64,000 nt of DNA from Drosophila persimilis. Lineage: Eukaryota > Arthropoda > Insecta > Diptera > Drosophilidae. Of the stretch, positions 1-12,599 are shown one piece after another; the first letter of the stretch is position 1; every line of letters starts with the position of its first letter. The notes beneath the pieces are model-generated. The model saw only the letters and a program-made list of their open reading frames with translations. It ran no database searches and had not been told where the DNA came from. The stretch lies in NCBI RefSeq assembly GCF_003286085.1, contig NW_020825288.1, positions 26,970,001 to 27,034,000 on the forward strand. Direction: 5' to 3'. A program made the translations under genes and the position numbers.

Positions 1-2390
1 TGCAACACTAAAAATGTGCGCATGATAAAGCAGTGAGGAAGAGAAGGAGACCACCCCAGCACCCATCCCCCATCCCCCCACCCCTTTCATCAGTAAATGA
101 GTATCAGTATTCCATGATTAGTTCTTCCCCATTCTACCGAATAACTTTAAGACTTAAAGCGGCTGGAGAATCATAGAATCGTTGTTGTCATGCTGGCGCG
201 CTGATGACTTAAACCCTGCTACTGGCGCCGTGTATCCCCTCCCCGCCCCGCCCCCACCCAGCCTTTCCTCAAACATTGGACTCTCATACCAACAACCGCA
301 GCAAACTTCGGGTCAAATTTCGCCCAACTCTAGGGGTTGCAGTTTTTCCTAACCACGCCATGGGATGGTCTCTCTCTCTCTCTCTCAAGTATCAACTCTC
401 TTTCGTTCATTCTGTCACGCGGCCGCCACTCTCTCTCTCTCCATATCACTCCCTCACTCTCTGTGTTTTTGGCGCGGGCGCTCTCATCGCTTTCACTGCC
501 TCTCACACACACACACCCCCACTCACCCACACACACACGAATGCAAGCATCTATATGTATGCCGTCACTACAGCCGACACACATAGACATACATAGATAG
601 GTCCAGATAACCGCCATCCGCCATGTTTTCCAAATCGTAGCCCCTGTCCCCCCCCCCGCCCAAACCATCGCCCATCCCCCTAATGGCGTATTCCTTTCCA
701 TTTTGTTCCACTTTGATGTGAATGATCCGCCCAGGAACCCCACTTGAACTGTCAAAGCCCGCCATTGTATGGGGTCTCTCTCTCTCTCTCTTTCTCTTTC
801 CGTGTGCTCCGTGTTCCGTACTCCGTTCTCAGTTTGGGGCGCCTCGCTCTTACTCTCCCTTCGGCTGGCCTGGCCCCTGTTTCAACTTCACCGACTTTAA
901 CTCGTTGCTCGGCAAAATGGCAACAACGGAGGCGACACCGACACCGACATCGACATCGACAATGTTCTCTTCTATGTTGTCGTCATCGTCATCCTGTTTC
1001 ATGGGAAAGTGAAGTGAAAAGTGAAATGCTATGAGCAACGCAACGCAACGCATGCCGGCTCCCGTCCACGCATGCCATGCCTCCTATTTTGTGTTGTTGC
1101 TATGGCTTCATTGTAGTCTCTTCTCCTTCACTCATCTTCGTTGATAACATTTGAACTTCTGATTAAAGATATGGAGTTTTTAAAGGAACAGATTGTCGGA
1201 GTTCTAAATGCAATTATCCTTCATTAATAGAGCTTTCCAGAGTATGGCACCTATTCATGTGGAATACATTATGGCTCAAGGTCGCTGGCTAATTTATTCA
1301 AAGGACAGCCTAGAAAAGTCTTAACAAATAAATTACCACACTTCCCTCTCTATTGATTGTATTTATATTACGATGATAATGATGTTGTCATTCCCGTCCA
1401 GCCTTATGCTCGAAAGTATCTATCAGATGTGCACATACATATTGTATTTCTTGCCCTTAGTACTGGCGAAAAGGAAGCTGTAGCTGTAGGTGCCACAAGG
1501 TATAAGCCAGTAAAACAAGGCAATTGGCAACAGCCAGAAAATGTTATTTTTAAAACCGAGCACCCGGCTGAGAAATGCTTCAGAAGGCGGCGAAGGAGAG
1601 CCCAGAAAAGTAAAAAATGCACACCCACTGGAAAAAAGCGGGTGGAACGTTTTTTCTGTGGCATACATTCAGGCGTGTGCGCGTTTGCTGGTTGGCAGGA
1701 GGCCGTGCCGAGCCGCGCCGCGCCGCACCGCGGCCGGCATTTTCAGTTTCAGTTTTAATTTCCTTTTTCCTATGTATGCGTTGTCGGGGCACCCGAAAAC
1801 ACGTGTGTACGGGTCTACGCCGTGCGTCAGTGTGTGTTAGTCTGTGTGTGAAAATTTGGCCTTGGCAGACGGCAGGCAGGCGTCTGGCAGAAGGGGGGGA
1901 GGCAGAGGCAGAGGCAGGCGACGACAGCAGGCAGACAACAACAATTGTAGGCAGGCGGCCAGGCACACGCACGTTCTCGACACCGCGCCGAGTAGGAACA
2001 GAAGAGAATAGCGTTTGTTAACTACATATACATGGACATGTACATAAACATCTACACTCGCTGGTGTATTTATGTGTCTGTGTATACGGAGGAGAGCTTT
2101 TGCGGCGGCGGCGGCCTACACACCGCACTCACACACGAGCGATGCATTTACTTGGCCATGTATGTACGTTCCGTTCCCCACGAATACATGCGTACTCTCT
2201 TATGTTCATGTATCGTGCCATATCGTCGTTACTTTGGTCGTTTCGTTTCTGTTTTGTTGCTGTTGTTGTTGTTGGGTTTTGTGCCGGCACCCGATCTTTA
2301 TTCGGCTGCCAGCTGAGAGCTAGAGGAGCCGGAGAAGGAGCCGCCGCCGGGAAAACTCTAGTCAGCTCTCAGGCCAGAGCCGGAGCCAGA
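1..2390. promoter_or_regulatory. Upstream non-coding region with CT/GA-rich tracts
   Basis: No convincing coding exon was found here. The region holds several CT-repeat tracts (about 368-386, 429-442 and 775-794) that resemble GAGA-factor binding stretches, a CA-rich stretch at 507-540, and G/C-rich runs. It lies upstream of the zinc-finger gene and probably contains regulatory DNA and 5' leader sequence. Open frames in it are low-complexity and overlap on both strands. The regulatory role is inferred from tract composition and position only. Confidence 0.4.
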
Positions 2391-2394
2391 GCCA

Positions 2395-2600
2395 GAGCCC
2401 CAGTCAGCAGTCAGCAGTCAGCGGCAGTCAGTTGTAGTTAGTCGGCCAGTTGTGTGCGTTGTGGAGCTCGCGAGTGCCGGTCCGAAATCGAATTGGATTG
2501 CTCTGAGTGCTAGTTATACCTAAATCTAAATCTATACTAAATACTATATACTATATAGTACTATATACAGGCTGTGATAGATAACCCCTCCCAGTCCAAC
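2395..2600 (+). promoter_or_regulatory. Probable start region and 5' leader of the zinc-finger gene
   Basis: Around 2400-2440 there is a cluster of CAGTCAG repeats ending in TCAGTTGTAG, which matches the fly initiator consensus TCAKTY. The following sequence up to about 2600 is A-rich and leader-like. The first coding exon opens 17 bp after an acceptor (TTTTCAG, ending at 2710), so at least one upstream non-coding exon is required. The exact start site and first donor cannot be fixed by eye. I saw no TATA box at the expected distance. Confidence 0.35.
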
Positions 2601-2727
2601 AACAAGATGTGTAAATGCAAACTCTGATGAATTTTTCGATTGCCCAATTTGCCCGAATGTCTCCTGTTCTGTTCATCCGGTTAACCCCAATTCCGTTTTT
2701 GTCTTTTCAGTTTCGGCAGCAAACAAC

Positions 2728-4818
2728 ATGCAATATGGCCAGAATATATCCATACCGTACTCCTCACAGCCGCAGGGTGATCTAAATTTTCTGAATGCAG
2801 CCGCTGCAGCCGATCATAAGGGTAAAATCCATCCAAAAATCGAACGTGACCGGGAAGAAGGTGAGTTGTCGTCGTGGGGGGTGGGGGGAGCTAAGGAAAA
2901 TCGGTCGAACAATCCTGCTGTGGGTAGCATTAACAGTTACAGCAGTGCCGGTTGTGGGTGGGAAGGGAGGCTGAGCCGTACATGGGACTGGCACACACCC
3001 GGACATACACATGGGGCATGTACTATATACTGTATTCTGTATACATACGTAGTCTTTTTTGGGTTGGTATATGTGTATTTCAAGGACGCACATTATTCTT
3101 CGGGCACATGCATGAGCTTCGCTTCGGCTTCTCGTTATTTATAAATGTTTTTGGGCCTGCCCGTGCCTGTCTGGGACATTGTGTGGGGATTTCGTAGCAT
3201 ACTTTTTCCCTACAAGTGGATATAATTTTATAATTTTGATTACGATTCTGTAAATGCGAAATCTGGCTCCGGGAAATTCCTCTCAAATGAAAGCTTTGCC
3301 CACTGCCTTTGCCGGAGGCAGGAAGCGACGGAAGGGAGGGAGGGACAGGAAAAAGTAGGCTTTCCGCTGCTGTTGCTGGTGCGGTGCTGTGGCCTTGGGA
3401 GTAAATGGTTACTATCCCTGGGATTACATATTAAGAAAATAGAAGCCCCCCGAGTAAACCACCCACGCAGCCTCCCGCCTCCCGTCTCCGGGCTAGGGTG
3501 GGATGGGGTGGTCGTCAAGGTGAAGAAAATTGTTGTTGGGGTAGGTTTCTTCTTGTTGTAATTGTAGCAGAGTCCAAGAATATTATGAAGGCAGGAAGGA
3601 AGCTCTTAGGTGCAGGATGAAATTTGATTTGATTTGATTTGATACGAACTAAAGCGTTCTGTTCTTCCCGTTCTTGTGCAGTTCTCAACCAGCAGATCTT
3701 ACAGAATGTCAATCAGTCGTGGCAGACGCTGGCCAACACGGCCAACACTGTGGACTATTCATCGCACTTGCTTTCCGCAACACTGCCAATCTCCATACAG
3801 CACTTCCTCAAGTATTCGGAGACCATCAAGAAGGAATCCTCCGGCGATGTCCTGAAGAATGGCACGAATCTGGCCAGCCTGGCGCTGGGAGGCGTCGCCC
3901 TGACGCCCAGCAATAACGGTGCGAACGGAGGCCACCACAATGGCGGATTGGTGGGCATGGAGCACGGCGGGCACATGACCAATATGACGGACGCGAATGG
4001 CGCCGCGCTGACCAACGGCGCCAGCAATGGCGTCAACGGTAATGCCAATGGAGCGGTCACCAACGGTGGAGCCGGGGCGGTGTCCAGCTCAGGGTCGGTG
4101 GGCACCACAAACGCGAGTGGGGGCACTACCACGGCCACTGGCAAGAAAACCAAAAAGAAGAAACCACCAAAGGAGAAGAAGCCGCGCCCGAAGCCAGGCG
4201 AGATCCGAGAGACGAAAGCGCTGGACGGATCCACGCTCTACTGCTGCCCCGAGTGTCAAATGGCGTACCCAGACCGGAGTCTAATCGAGCAGCACGTCAT
4301 CTCGCACGCCGTGGAGCGACGCTTCGTTTGCGACATTTGCAATGCGGCCCTCAAGCGCAAGGATCACTTGACCAGGCACAAGCTGTCCCACATACCGGAC
4401 AGGCCTCATGTGTGCAATGCAAGTTTTTCAATTGATAGATTCTCCCCTTTGGCTTTGCCGCTTTCATTTGACTGATTTGTCATATAACTTCTGACTATTC
4501 CAACAATAGATCTGCATGAAGTCCTTCAAGCGCAAGGAGCAGCTCACTCTGCACATTGTTATCCATTCCGGCGAGAAGAAACATGTCTGCATTGAGTGTG
4601 GAAAAGGTACGAGGGCCACAAACTACACGACTTGAATAACTAAACAACTGAGTATCTAATTCGCTGTTCTTTTTCATTTAGGTTTCTACCGCAAGGATCA
4701 CTTACGTAAGCATACGCGCTCCCATATTGCCCGACGCGTCAAGTCCGAGGTATCGGCGCAGAACGTAAACGGATCCGGTGGCAACAATGCACAGAGCAAT
4801 GCACTACATGGTTCCTGA
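2728..4818 (+). CDS. Four-finger C2H2 zinc-finger transcription factor
   Basis: Coding exons are 2728-2860, 3682-4418, 4510-4606 and 4682-4818, giving about 367 residues, and the frame is continuous across all joins. The first 240 residues are largely disordered, with Asn/Gly-rich runs and a basic Lys/Pro block ([19 protein letters not shown]) that probably acts as a nuclear localisation signal. Four C2H2 fingers follow, starting with YCCPEC, FVCDIC, HVCNIC and HVCIEC and each closing with H-x3-H. The last finger ([17 protein letters not shown]) resembles those of the MAZ/VEZF1/PATZ type, which bind G-rich DNA. The protein is therefore probably a sequence-specific nuclear regulator. The third finger is split by an intron whose donor is GC rather than GT (4419-4420); the usual GT alternatives would break the finger. 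I do not recognise the specific fly gene, so no symbol is given. The start at 2728 is the first ATG after the acceptor. Confidence 0.88.
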
Positions 4819-5291
4819 GGATCGTACAAGGACTTTTGGTAAATTCTCAAACAAATTTCAAGCCATAAAGGCGGCCCAGATGTTGGCAGCACCCTGCTGA
4901 AGAAGCTTCTTCGTGAGGATCGTACGGTGCTGGCAGCAGCTGTGCCGCCTTTGAAATTTGTTAAAGAGTTTATCGAAGGTCCTGCTGAGCGTCACCCAAC
5001 TCCAACTCCCATAACAATAACAGATAACCCTCTGAATAAAAAAAAAACGATGTTATACTTACAATTTGCAAGTATTAGTACGATTTTGTTCACGACACTT
5101 TCAGTTCTTTAGCTTTAGTTCTTTCAGTTGAGATTTTCGCACAAAAGTTAAGTAAATTATATAAAGAGAGTATATGAGAGGAGCGGAGAGGAAAGTAAAT
5201 GTACAAACAAAACAAAACAAAGCAAGATACGGAACAGATTTAAGAAGATTTCGAAATTTAGTATGCGCATACATATTATAAGGGAAGACTC

Positions 5292-5326
5292 ACCATACCA
5301 TACCATACCATACCATACCATACCAC
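5292..5326. repeat. CCATA pentanucleotide array
   Basis: About six to seven tandem copies of the pentamer CCATA are directly visible. The array lies in the presumed 3' UTR of the zinc-finger gene and probably varies in length between strains. Confidence 0.85.
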
Positions 5327-6057
5327 CATACAAAAAAAGTTACTTTCATTTCTCTTTGAGGATCTGTGATCTGTAATTGCTGCATAAAAAACCCAAAACA
5401 CACACAAAACAATTGAAAAACTATCGATCGATAGCTGTTCTAAGAATATAAGTTTTTAATTTGCTTAATTTTAATCAATTTATGTGCAATTAACAACCAT
5501 TTTGATTTGCCTTTTGAGTTGTCTTGGTCTGTACATGTACCCCTCGTACGATTCATTGTTTCATTGAGTTTTGGTTTCCCACCTACTATTACTCACTCTT
5601 TTGCGCATATTAATGAAGTAAGAAACCCTAAAATGAAATTTATTTCTAGTCTTGTATTTTATTTTACCAATAGGCAGTAGTAGAGGGGAGCGGAGGAGCC
5701 CTCAGAGCAACCAACCCCTCAGATTCGAGGTCATGTAATTTTAAGCTTTTAAACTTGAACGAAAGGAGAACCGAACCTCCTACGCGACACACACACACAC
5801 ACACTAAACAGAAAATGCAATACAAACAAGAAAAATACTTGCATCTTTGCATGCCCCCAACTTCCAGCCATCGTCATTCTTTAGAGCAGAGAGAACTACC
5901 ACAAAAAAAAAAACTGCAACTGCAACAATATCTATGTGTAATAGATAGATAGATACACACACACACACCTATATCCAGCTTACCAATCAATAACTGATAA
6001 CCAACAAGAAAGAAAAACAAAACAAATTACAAATAAGAACAATATAGACAGAAGCCA

Positions 6058-6117
6058 CAGATACCAGATACCAGATATCAGATACCAGATACAAGATACA
6101 AGATAGCAGGATAGCAG
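6058..6117. repeat. Imperfect AGATACC/AGATACA tandem repeat
   Basis: Seven or so 7-8 bp units of the form AGATACC, AGATATC, AGATACA and AGATAGC follow one another. This is a short imperfect minisatellite within the presumed 3' UTR. Confidence 0.7.
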
Positions 6118-8863
6118 AGAGTAGGCACAGCAGATCAACAAACAAATATTGCAATTTGCTAAACCAATAAGAGAAACAATAACCGAGAAGTAAACTGTAT
6201 AAAACAATATTTTTATATATATAAAACAAAAGGAAACAGAATAGGAATAAAGGCATAAAACAATAACCGAAATAAAGTGCAAACACTTCGTGCGAGTGAC
6301 AACGTAATTTACTGTTCAAATACAAAGCATTTTTGAGATTAACGATAAACGTACCATGAATCCCCATACAAGAGGCATACAAGGCTATGCTTCACTCATG
6401 ATATGATATGATACGATATGCATCCTCGTACGTACACTTGTATAGTTAATATATGACTGCTTCAAACTAATATACGCTAATATACAGAAGATACAGATAC
6501 ATACAGAACATATAGATTTACAGACACACAACTCCCAAATGACCCTTCGTGCTCGAACTTTGATGGCGCAGAGTATGAGAGTACCTCCTGCAGAGTTCGA
6601 GCTCGAGAGGGTCATTCAATATTGTTTGGTTTTTCGACGCATTCGGAATATAGTAATGTTTCAACAGGAGCAGCAGCAGGAGCAGCAGTACTAAGTGCAT
6701 TTCTGTGGAATGTAATGTAATTCAAACACTTGCAGCGAAGTACAAATATTTTAGCACACCTTCAAGAAGAGAAGCCAAGCCCCCCGCCCCCACCCCCGGC
6801 CCCACAGCAGGTAGACATAGAAGCAAATCGAAACGAACCACGAGACAAAAGTTAGCCAAAAAGTAAAAACAAAACACTATGCAAAAAAACCTTAATACAG
6901 TTACTACATTAGAGAGGGTAGCAGCAGTAATATATTAACAAGTTTTTTCTGGCCAAGCAAGCGCTAACTTGGCGACTCTCCAAATGTTGTAACCCCATCC
7001 ATCATCCATCCCCCATCGCCCATCCCCCATCACCCATCAGCCGTCAGTCAGCCCCTCGCCCAGAGACAATTTATAAACAAAAGTGACAATTTATAAATAA
7101 TTAAGCGACCTTCACACAGCAAACGAAAAGTTATTATTTTGCAATTGATTTTCTTGGTCTCTCTCCTAGCAAAAAAAAATACTTAAAATCGCGTAAGAGA
7201 ATATAAAACAATAAGTTAATAAACAAAAAGTTGCAATAAATGACAAACAAATGAAATTAAATCACTCAGGGATAAAGCCTCCAAAAGAAAACAAAAAACA
7301 TAAAATAAATGCAATATTTTAAAAATGAAACAAAAACGAAAAACGAAAACAAAACAAAAATTTAATCTAATGTGAAAAGTACATTTTAAAGTTACAAAAT
7401 ATTTTAGTATAATACAAGAAGGACGAAAACAAAACAAAATTTTTTAGAAATTTGCACAAATTTTTGGCATTTTATAAACGCAAAATAAAAAAACATAAAA
7501 CAAAACATAAAAAGCGAACAAACAACAAAATGACGAAATAGAAACATATTTTCTCACATTTCATTGGCTTAGCGAAGGTATAAAAACAACAGAATAGATC
7601 ATAACAGAACAGAACAGAACAGACAGAAATCATAATATATTGTATACATAGACAAACGGTCCGTGCAACATTTAGTGCATTTATATAAAAACAAAAAACA
7701 AAACCATAGATAAACAACAGTTCATATTTACAGGAAAGGATCGATCGAGAGATCGAGAGTATTGAGTATACAAAAATTTGAAATTAAATGAAAGGAAGGC
7801 AGGTCAGGAAGGTGCGGTGCGGTGGCCAAAGATGAAGTTTTAAGTGTAGTTAGAGCGCGATGGTCTGGTCGGAATACGAGTGCAGTGCAGGTTAAGGTTC
7901 AGGCAGCAAAAGAAGGCAGAATCGGCGAGTATACATTCGATATACAACTTCGATATATTTAAACAAAAAAAAACTACTCGTATATGAAAACTGTGTGTAT
8001 TGAATTTATGTTTAGTGTCTGCAGCAGCATGCTAGGAAAGTTGAGGATATTGAGGATATTGAGGATGGATGGAGAAGAGCTAAATACATTTAAGGTTAGA
8101 TTTTCTGCGAAAGGACTGAAGTTAAGGCAACGTAGCGTTTAGATGCAAAATTGAATTGAAAACCGAGTGTTATGGATAATGGAGCGTGCGCGAATGCGAA
8201 TGGTGACGAAAATTATTTGTTTAAGGCTGGACTTTGTAATTTCAAGCAAAAAACGATAGTAGACAAAACAAAAACAAAAACATGTAAAATGCAGATACAA
8301 TATTTTTATAATTAAAACAAATCGAAACCCAAACCCTGTTCTTAATATGTTTAACTCAACTCTGCAATTATCGTTAAAGACGTATTTACTGTTTGTGATC
8401 CAAAATTCATTATTTAAACGTAAATCACAAGGAAGATACATTTGTTGCATGGCCAAGGTTTGAACTAAACATCGGATCAGATCAGATCGGATCAGGGTTC
8501 GTGTGGCAAACAACCTCACAACTTAAAGACACTATGCAAATACATACATGTAGAACAGAACGGACGAAACACTCGTGATTTTTAATACGGGTCATATGCA
8601 AAGGTTCAAAACTTTATAGCGACTCGATTTGCAATGTTTTGCAGGTATGTCAAACCTCGACCTCGACCGACGGTGGACAGTACTTTTGAGGATTATGCGA
8701 ACCCTTAGAAATAGAGCAGGAACAGTAACTTGTACTTAATTGAAAGAAGATATAAACAAAAAACAACAGCCACTTTGAAATATATTTACTTGAATCAAAT
8801 AATATTAATGAGTATATATAACTTTGTACTTGAATAATATTTTATTTATATATACCTTAAGTC

Positions 8864-8881
8864 AATAAAAATTCTAATAAA
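8864..8881 (+). terminator. Poly(A) signals of the zinc-finger gene
   Basis: AATAAA occurs at 8864-8869 and again at 8876-8881, followed by T-rich sequence. This is the strongest transcript-end signal before the repeat-rich intergenic DNA. Confidence 0.55.
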
Positions 8882-9759
8882 TTATAATCACCTAAAAATG
8901 TGTTTTACTCAAATATTTTCTTTTGGCTTTATATTGTCAAAGGGAAGAATATCTATCATTCTTTCCCTTTTATTCTTATAGTATAGTAAGTATAGTAAGA
9001 CAAACATTTAACGCACTACCCAAGGCCCTAAATCCACATAGACCAGAGAACAGGTACCGGGATAGAGATATATTTAGTAAAGAAATGAAATGCATGAATA
9101 GGTAAAAAACTCTTCAAGGTAAAAAAAGCTTGAAAAACAGAGTTTTAATATTAATATAAGGAAATATTGTATAAAGATACTCATACCACCGGTTGACAAG
9201 CAACAAGTGTTGAAATGACGTAACATTTACGTCACTTCCCACTTACGTTTTATGCATATTTTGTTTAAAACTTATTTGAAACTTATTTGTTTCAACACAG
9301 TATATACTGTGTGGTTAGTGGTTCTATCTAGCTAGTAATATCAAATAGAATATCAAAATCGAAAATCAATCTCAAAATCCCATCTTTGACGTAGAACGAT
9401 TAACCCATTGTAGACCAAGGGGTATTTAAATATTCCACCTAAAATAGGGGAAATTTAATCATTTTAGCGCATTCCAGGTGAAAGATTCGTAGGGTTTGTT
9501 GCAATTCAAAAGGAAGGATCGGTAACGTAAATTTTGAAAATGAGACGGTATATTTCTGAGGGTCAACTGTATGTACTGAATCGGTATGAATCGGTAATAT
9601 TCTGCATACCCTAGAAAAAAGAGTATTATAGAAGTGCGGAAATGTTTGTCATCCCAAGCTCTAATTAATGAAGAAAGGTACTTCTAAAGGTACTTATAAA
9701 GGTACTTCAACGATATTTGGCAATATTTGCAATATTCTCTTTCGGTTTTTTTGCTTGAC

Positions 9760-12560
9760 CTTTATCGCTAAAACCTTTTTTTCGGTAAAATCCAATAAAA
9801 GCAAGTACTTAAAATAAACCAGTCTAGTAGAAAATAGTTTAATTCATTGGATAAAATTATTTGGGCATAGATAAAGGCCCGGTTGACAACATTTAAATCC
9901 TTGTCGCTCACATTCAAAAAAGTTCGATTTGGCGCGCTCCACTCGGTATATTTTTCAAATGAGACCGTATATTTTGGTGCTGTTCTGAGGGTCATACTGT
10001 AGAAACTGGTTTTCGCCGCGCTCCCATGGTATTTTTGTCCATTTTCTTCAATCTATTAATTTAATTTTCAATTTTATATAGAAATCCAATAAAAGCAAGT
10101 ATTTCGATTAGGCCAATCATGTATAGAATTGATTCATCAATCGTACAAAATTGAGTGGGCATGGCTAAATGTTCTATATAGATAGTATTATTCAACGGAA
10201 CAAAGAATATGAGGAATTGGTCGTTTTTTGAATCGAATTTGAATTCGCCGCAGTTCGCTTTAGCAACAATGAGTCTCATTCCATACACAAACATGTTGCT
10301 AACATACCCTGGGGGATATGGATGTTATAGAATTGAGGAAAAAGGGTGTACAAAGGCCTATACAAGCGTTATGTCTTCAAATTCCAGCGACATTGCAACT
10401 GTTTTTTTGTTGAACTATTTTGCTTAAACCTTGTTTAGTCAAAATACAATAAAAGCAAGGACTAAAAACTGGCCAGTTAAGTAGAAAATTGATTCATTAA
10501 TCGTATAAAATTATGTGGTCATAGATAACGGCCCGGTTGACAACATTTAAATCCTTGTCGCTCACATTCAAAAAAGTTCGATTTGGCGCGCACCACTCAG
10601 TATATTTTGTATATTCTGAGGGTCATACTGTAGAAATACTGGTTTTCGCCGCGCTCCCATGTGGTGTTTTTTAGTGCTAAATGGTATTTTTGTCATTTAT
10701 TAATTTCATTTTCAATGTTATATAGAAATCCAATAAATGCAAGTATTTCGAATAGGCCAATCATGTATAGAATTGATTCATCAATCGTATAAAATTGAGT
10801 GGGCATGGCTAAATGTTGTATATAAATAGTATTATTCAACGGAACAAAGAATATGAGGAATTGGCCGTTTTTTGAATCGAATTTGAATTTGCCGCAGTTC
10901 GCTTTAGCAACAATGAGTATCATTCAATACACAAACATGTTGCTAACATACCCTGGGGGAAATGGATGTTATAGAATTGAGGAAAAGAGGTGTACAAAGG
11001 CCTATACAAGCGTTATGTCTTCAAATTCCAGCGACATTGCAACTGTTTTTTTGTTGAACTATTTTGCTTAAACCTTGTTTAGTCAAAATACAATAAAAGC
11101 AAGGACTAAAAACTGGCCAGTTAAGTAGAAAATTGATTCATTAATCGTATAAAATTATGTGGGCATAGATAACGGCCCGGTTGACAACATTTAAATCCTT
11201 GTCGCTCACATTCAAAAAAGTTCGATTTGGCGCGCACCACTCGGTATATTTTTCAAATGAGACCGTATATTTTGAAATATTTCTGTGGGACGATATATTT
11301 TAACGATAAGTCCGCGGTCACACTGCTATCGATAGTGGGCACCATCGATAGTATACGATAGGTTTTCGAAAAACATCGACAGTGCAATCGATAGTTCTCC
11401 ACCTGTAGTTCAAAAAACATCGCTGACATTTAATATTAGTTTAATTTTCAATGTTATATAGAAATCCAATAAATGCAAGTATTTCGAATAGACCAATCAT
11501 GTATAGAATTGATTCATCAATCGTACAAAATTGAGTGGGCATGGCTAAATGTTCCATATAGATAGTATTATTCAACGGAACAAAGAATGTGAGAAATTTG
11601 TCGTTTTTTTGAATTCGCCGCAGTTCGCCGCAGTTCGCCGCATTTCGCCCCAATTCGCTTTAGCAACAATGAGTCTCATTCCATACACAAATGTTGCGCA
11701 TTCCATACACAAAAGTTGCGGCAACATTTACTTGAAACCCGTTTTTTGGTCAAAATAAAATACATTAAGGTAATTAAAAGAAGCAATCATGTAGAAAATA
11801 CATTTATCTATGGGATAAAGTTAAGAGGGCAAATCGATATAGCTTGAAATATAGGCAATACTCGATTCGCCGCAGTTTCGCTATTGCAACAATGAGTCCC
11901 ATTCCATACACAAATGTTGCTAATTCCATGCACAAATGTTGCTAATTCCATGCACACATACCCTGGCGCAAATGGATGTTATAGAATTGTGAATACGTTT
12001 GTCTTCCAAGGTAGGTATCAGGATCGACATAAATATACACAAGATACTAATATTGTACTTTAATATGTCTAAGGAATATCAATTTGAGAAAAGGTCTTTA
12101 TAAATCACTTTTCATCTTCATATAAAATTAACAAAATAGGGTATACAAAGGCCTACACGCAACATAGTGAATCTTTTTTTGTTGGACTTTTTCGTTCAAA
12201 CCTTTTTTTACAATAAATACAATAAAAGCAAGGATTAAAAACTATCCAATCTTGTAGAAAATTTATTCATCAATGGGATAAAACTATGTGGGCATTGCTG
12301 AGAGATTAAGTTAGTCAGCATTATTCAATGGAATATCAAAATTAAGCAATATGAACGAATTTCCCTTTTCGTTTGTTTTGATTGACCTATTTCGCTACTT
12401 GTTTTTTGTTTGACTTATTTCGCTAAAACCTCTTTTTACGCAAAATGCAATAAAAGCAAGTATTAAGAATACACCAGTTAAATAGAAAATTGATTCATCA
12501 ATCGTATAAAATTATGATGGCATGGCTAAATGTTCCATATATCTAGTAATATTCAACGGA
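9760..12560. repeat. Dimeric direct-repeat array, about 640 bp period
   Basis: A roughly 60 bp core (CAATAAAAGCAAG, then a CCAG/CCAATC block, GTAGAAAATTGATTCATCAATCG and AAATT..GTGGGCAT) recurs with cores starting near 9793, 10087, 10447, 10731, 11091, 11467, 12220 and 12448. The spacing alternates between about 285-295 and 360 bp, so the higher unit is a dimer of about 644 bp. Two nearly identical dimers run from about 10040 to 11270. Flanking copies are degenerate. No transposase, reverse transcriptase or clear terminal repeat is visible. It may be a non-autonomous element or a locally amplified intergenic segment. Short open frames within it are shared only because the copies are shared. 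Confidence 0.8.
11311..11400 (+). promoter_or_regulatory. Motif 1 plus DRE cluster inside the repeat array
   Basis: GGTCACACTG (fly core-promoter motif 1, bound by M1BP) is followed at once by CTATCGATAG. Two further ATCGATAG sites (DREF response element) lie in the next 60 bp. This is the typical arrangement of a housekeeping promoter, yet no gene starts directly beside it. It may be an upstream Lk6 start site or a promoter copy carried by the repeat. The motifs are seen directly; activity is inferred. Confidence 0.55.
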
Positions 12561-12599
12561 ATATAAAAAACGAGGAATATGTAAAGTAGAACTCGGATT

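Larger units (their letters stand above)
4819..8881 (+). other. Long 3' UTR of the zinc-finger gene
   Basis: About 4 kb of AT-rich sequence without a credible gene follows the TGA at 4816-4818. It ends in a canonical poly(A) signal, AATAAA, at 8864-8869, with a second at 8876-8881. It contains CA tracts, A-rich runs, a CCATA pentamer array and AGATAC-type repeats. Very long 3' UTRs are common for neurally expressed fly regulators, so the simplest reading is one extended 3' UTR, possibly with shorter isoforms. The segment 4843-5112 looks unlike the rest and is discussed in the findings. The extent is inferred, because no transcript evidence is available. Confidence 0.55.

Noticed and set aside
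10061-11653. Three similar minus-strand frames (LAMPTQF…ESILYMIG)
   Set aside because: They resemble each other only because they lie in copies of the same AT-rich repeat. They lack upstream signals and match no transposon protein I know.
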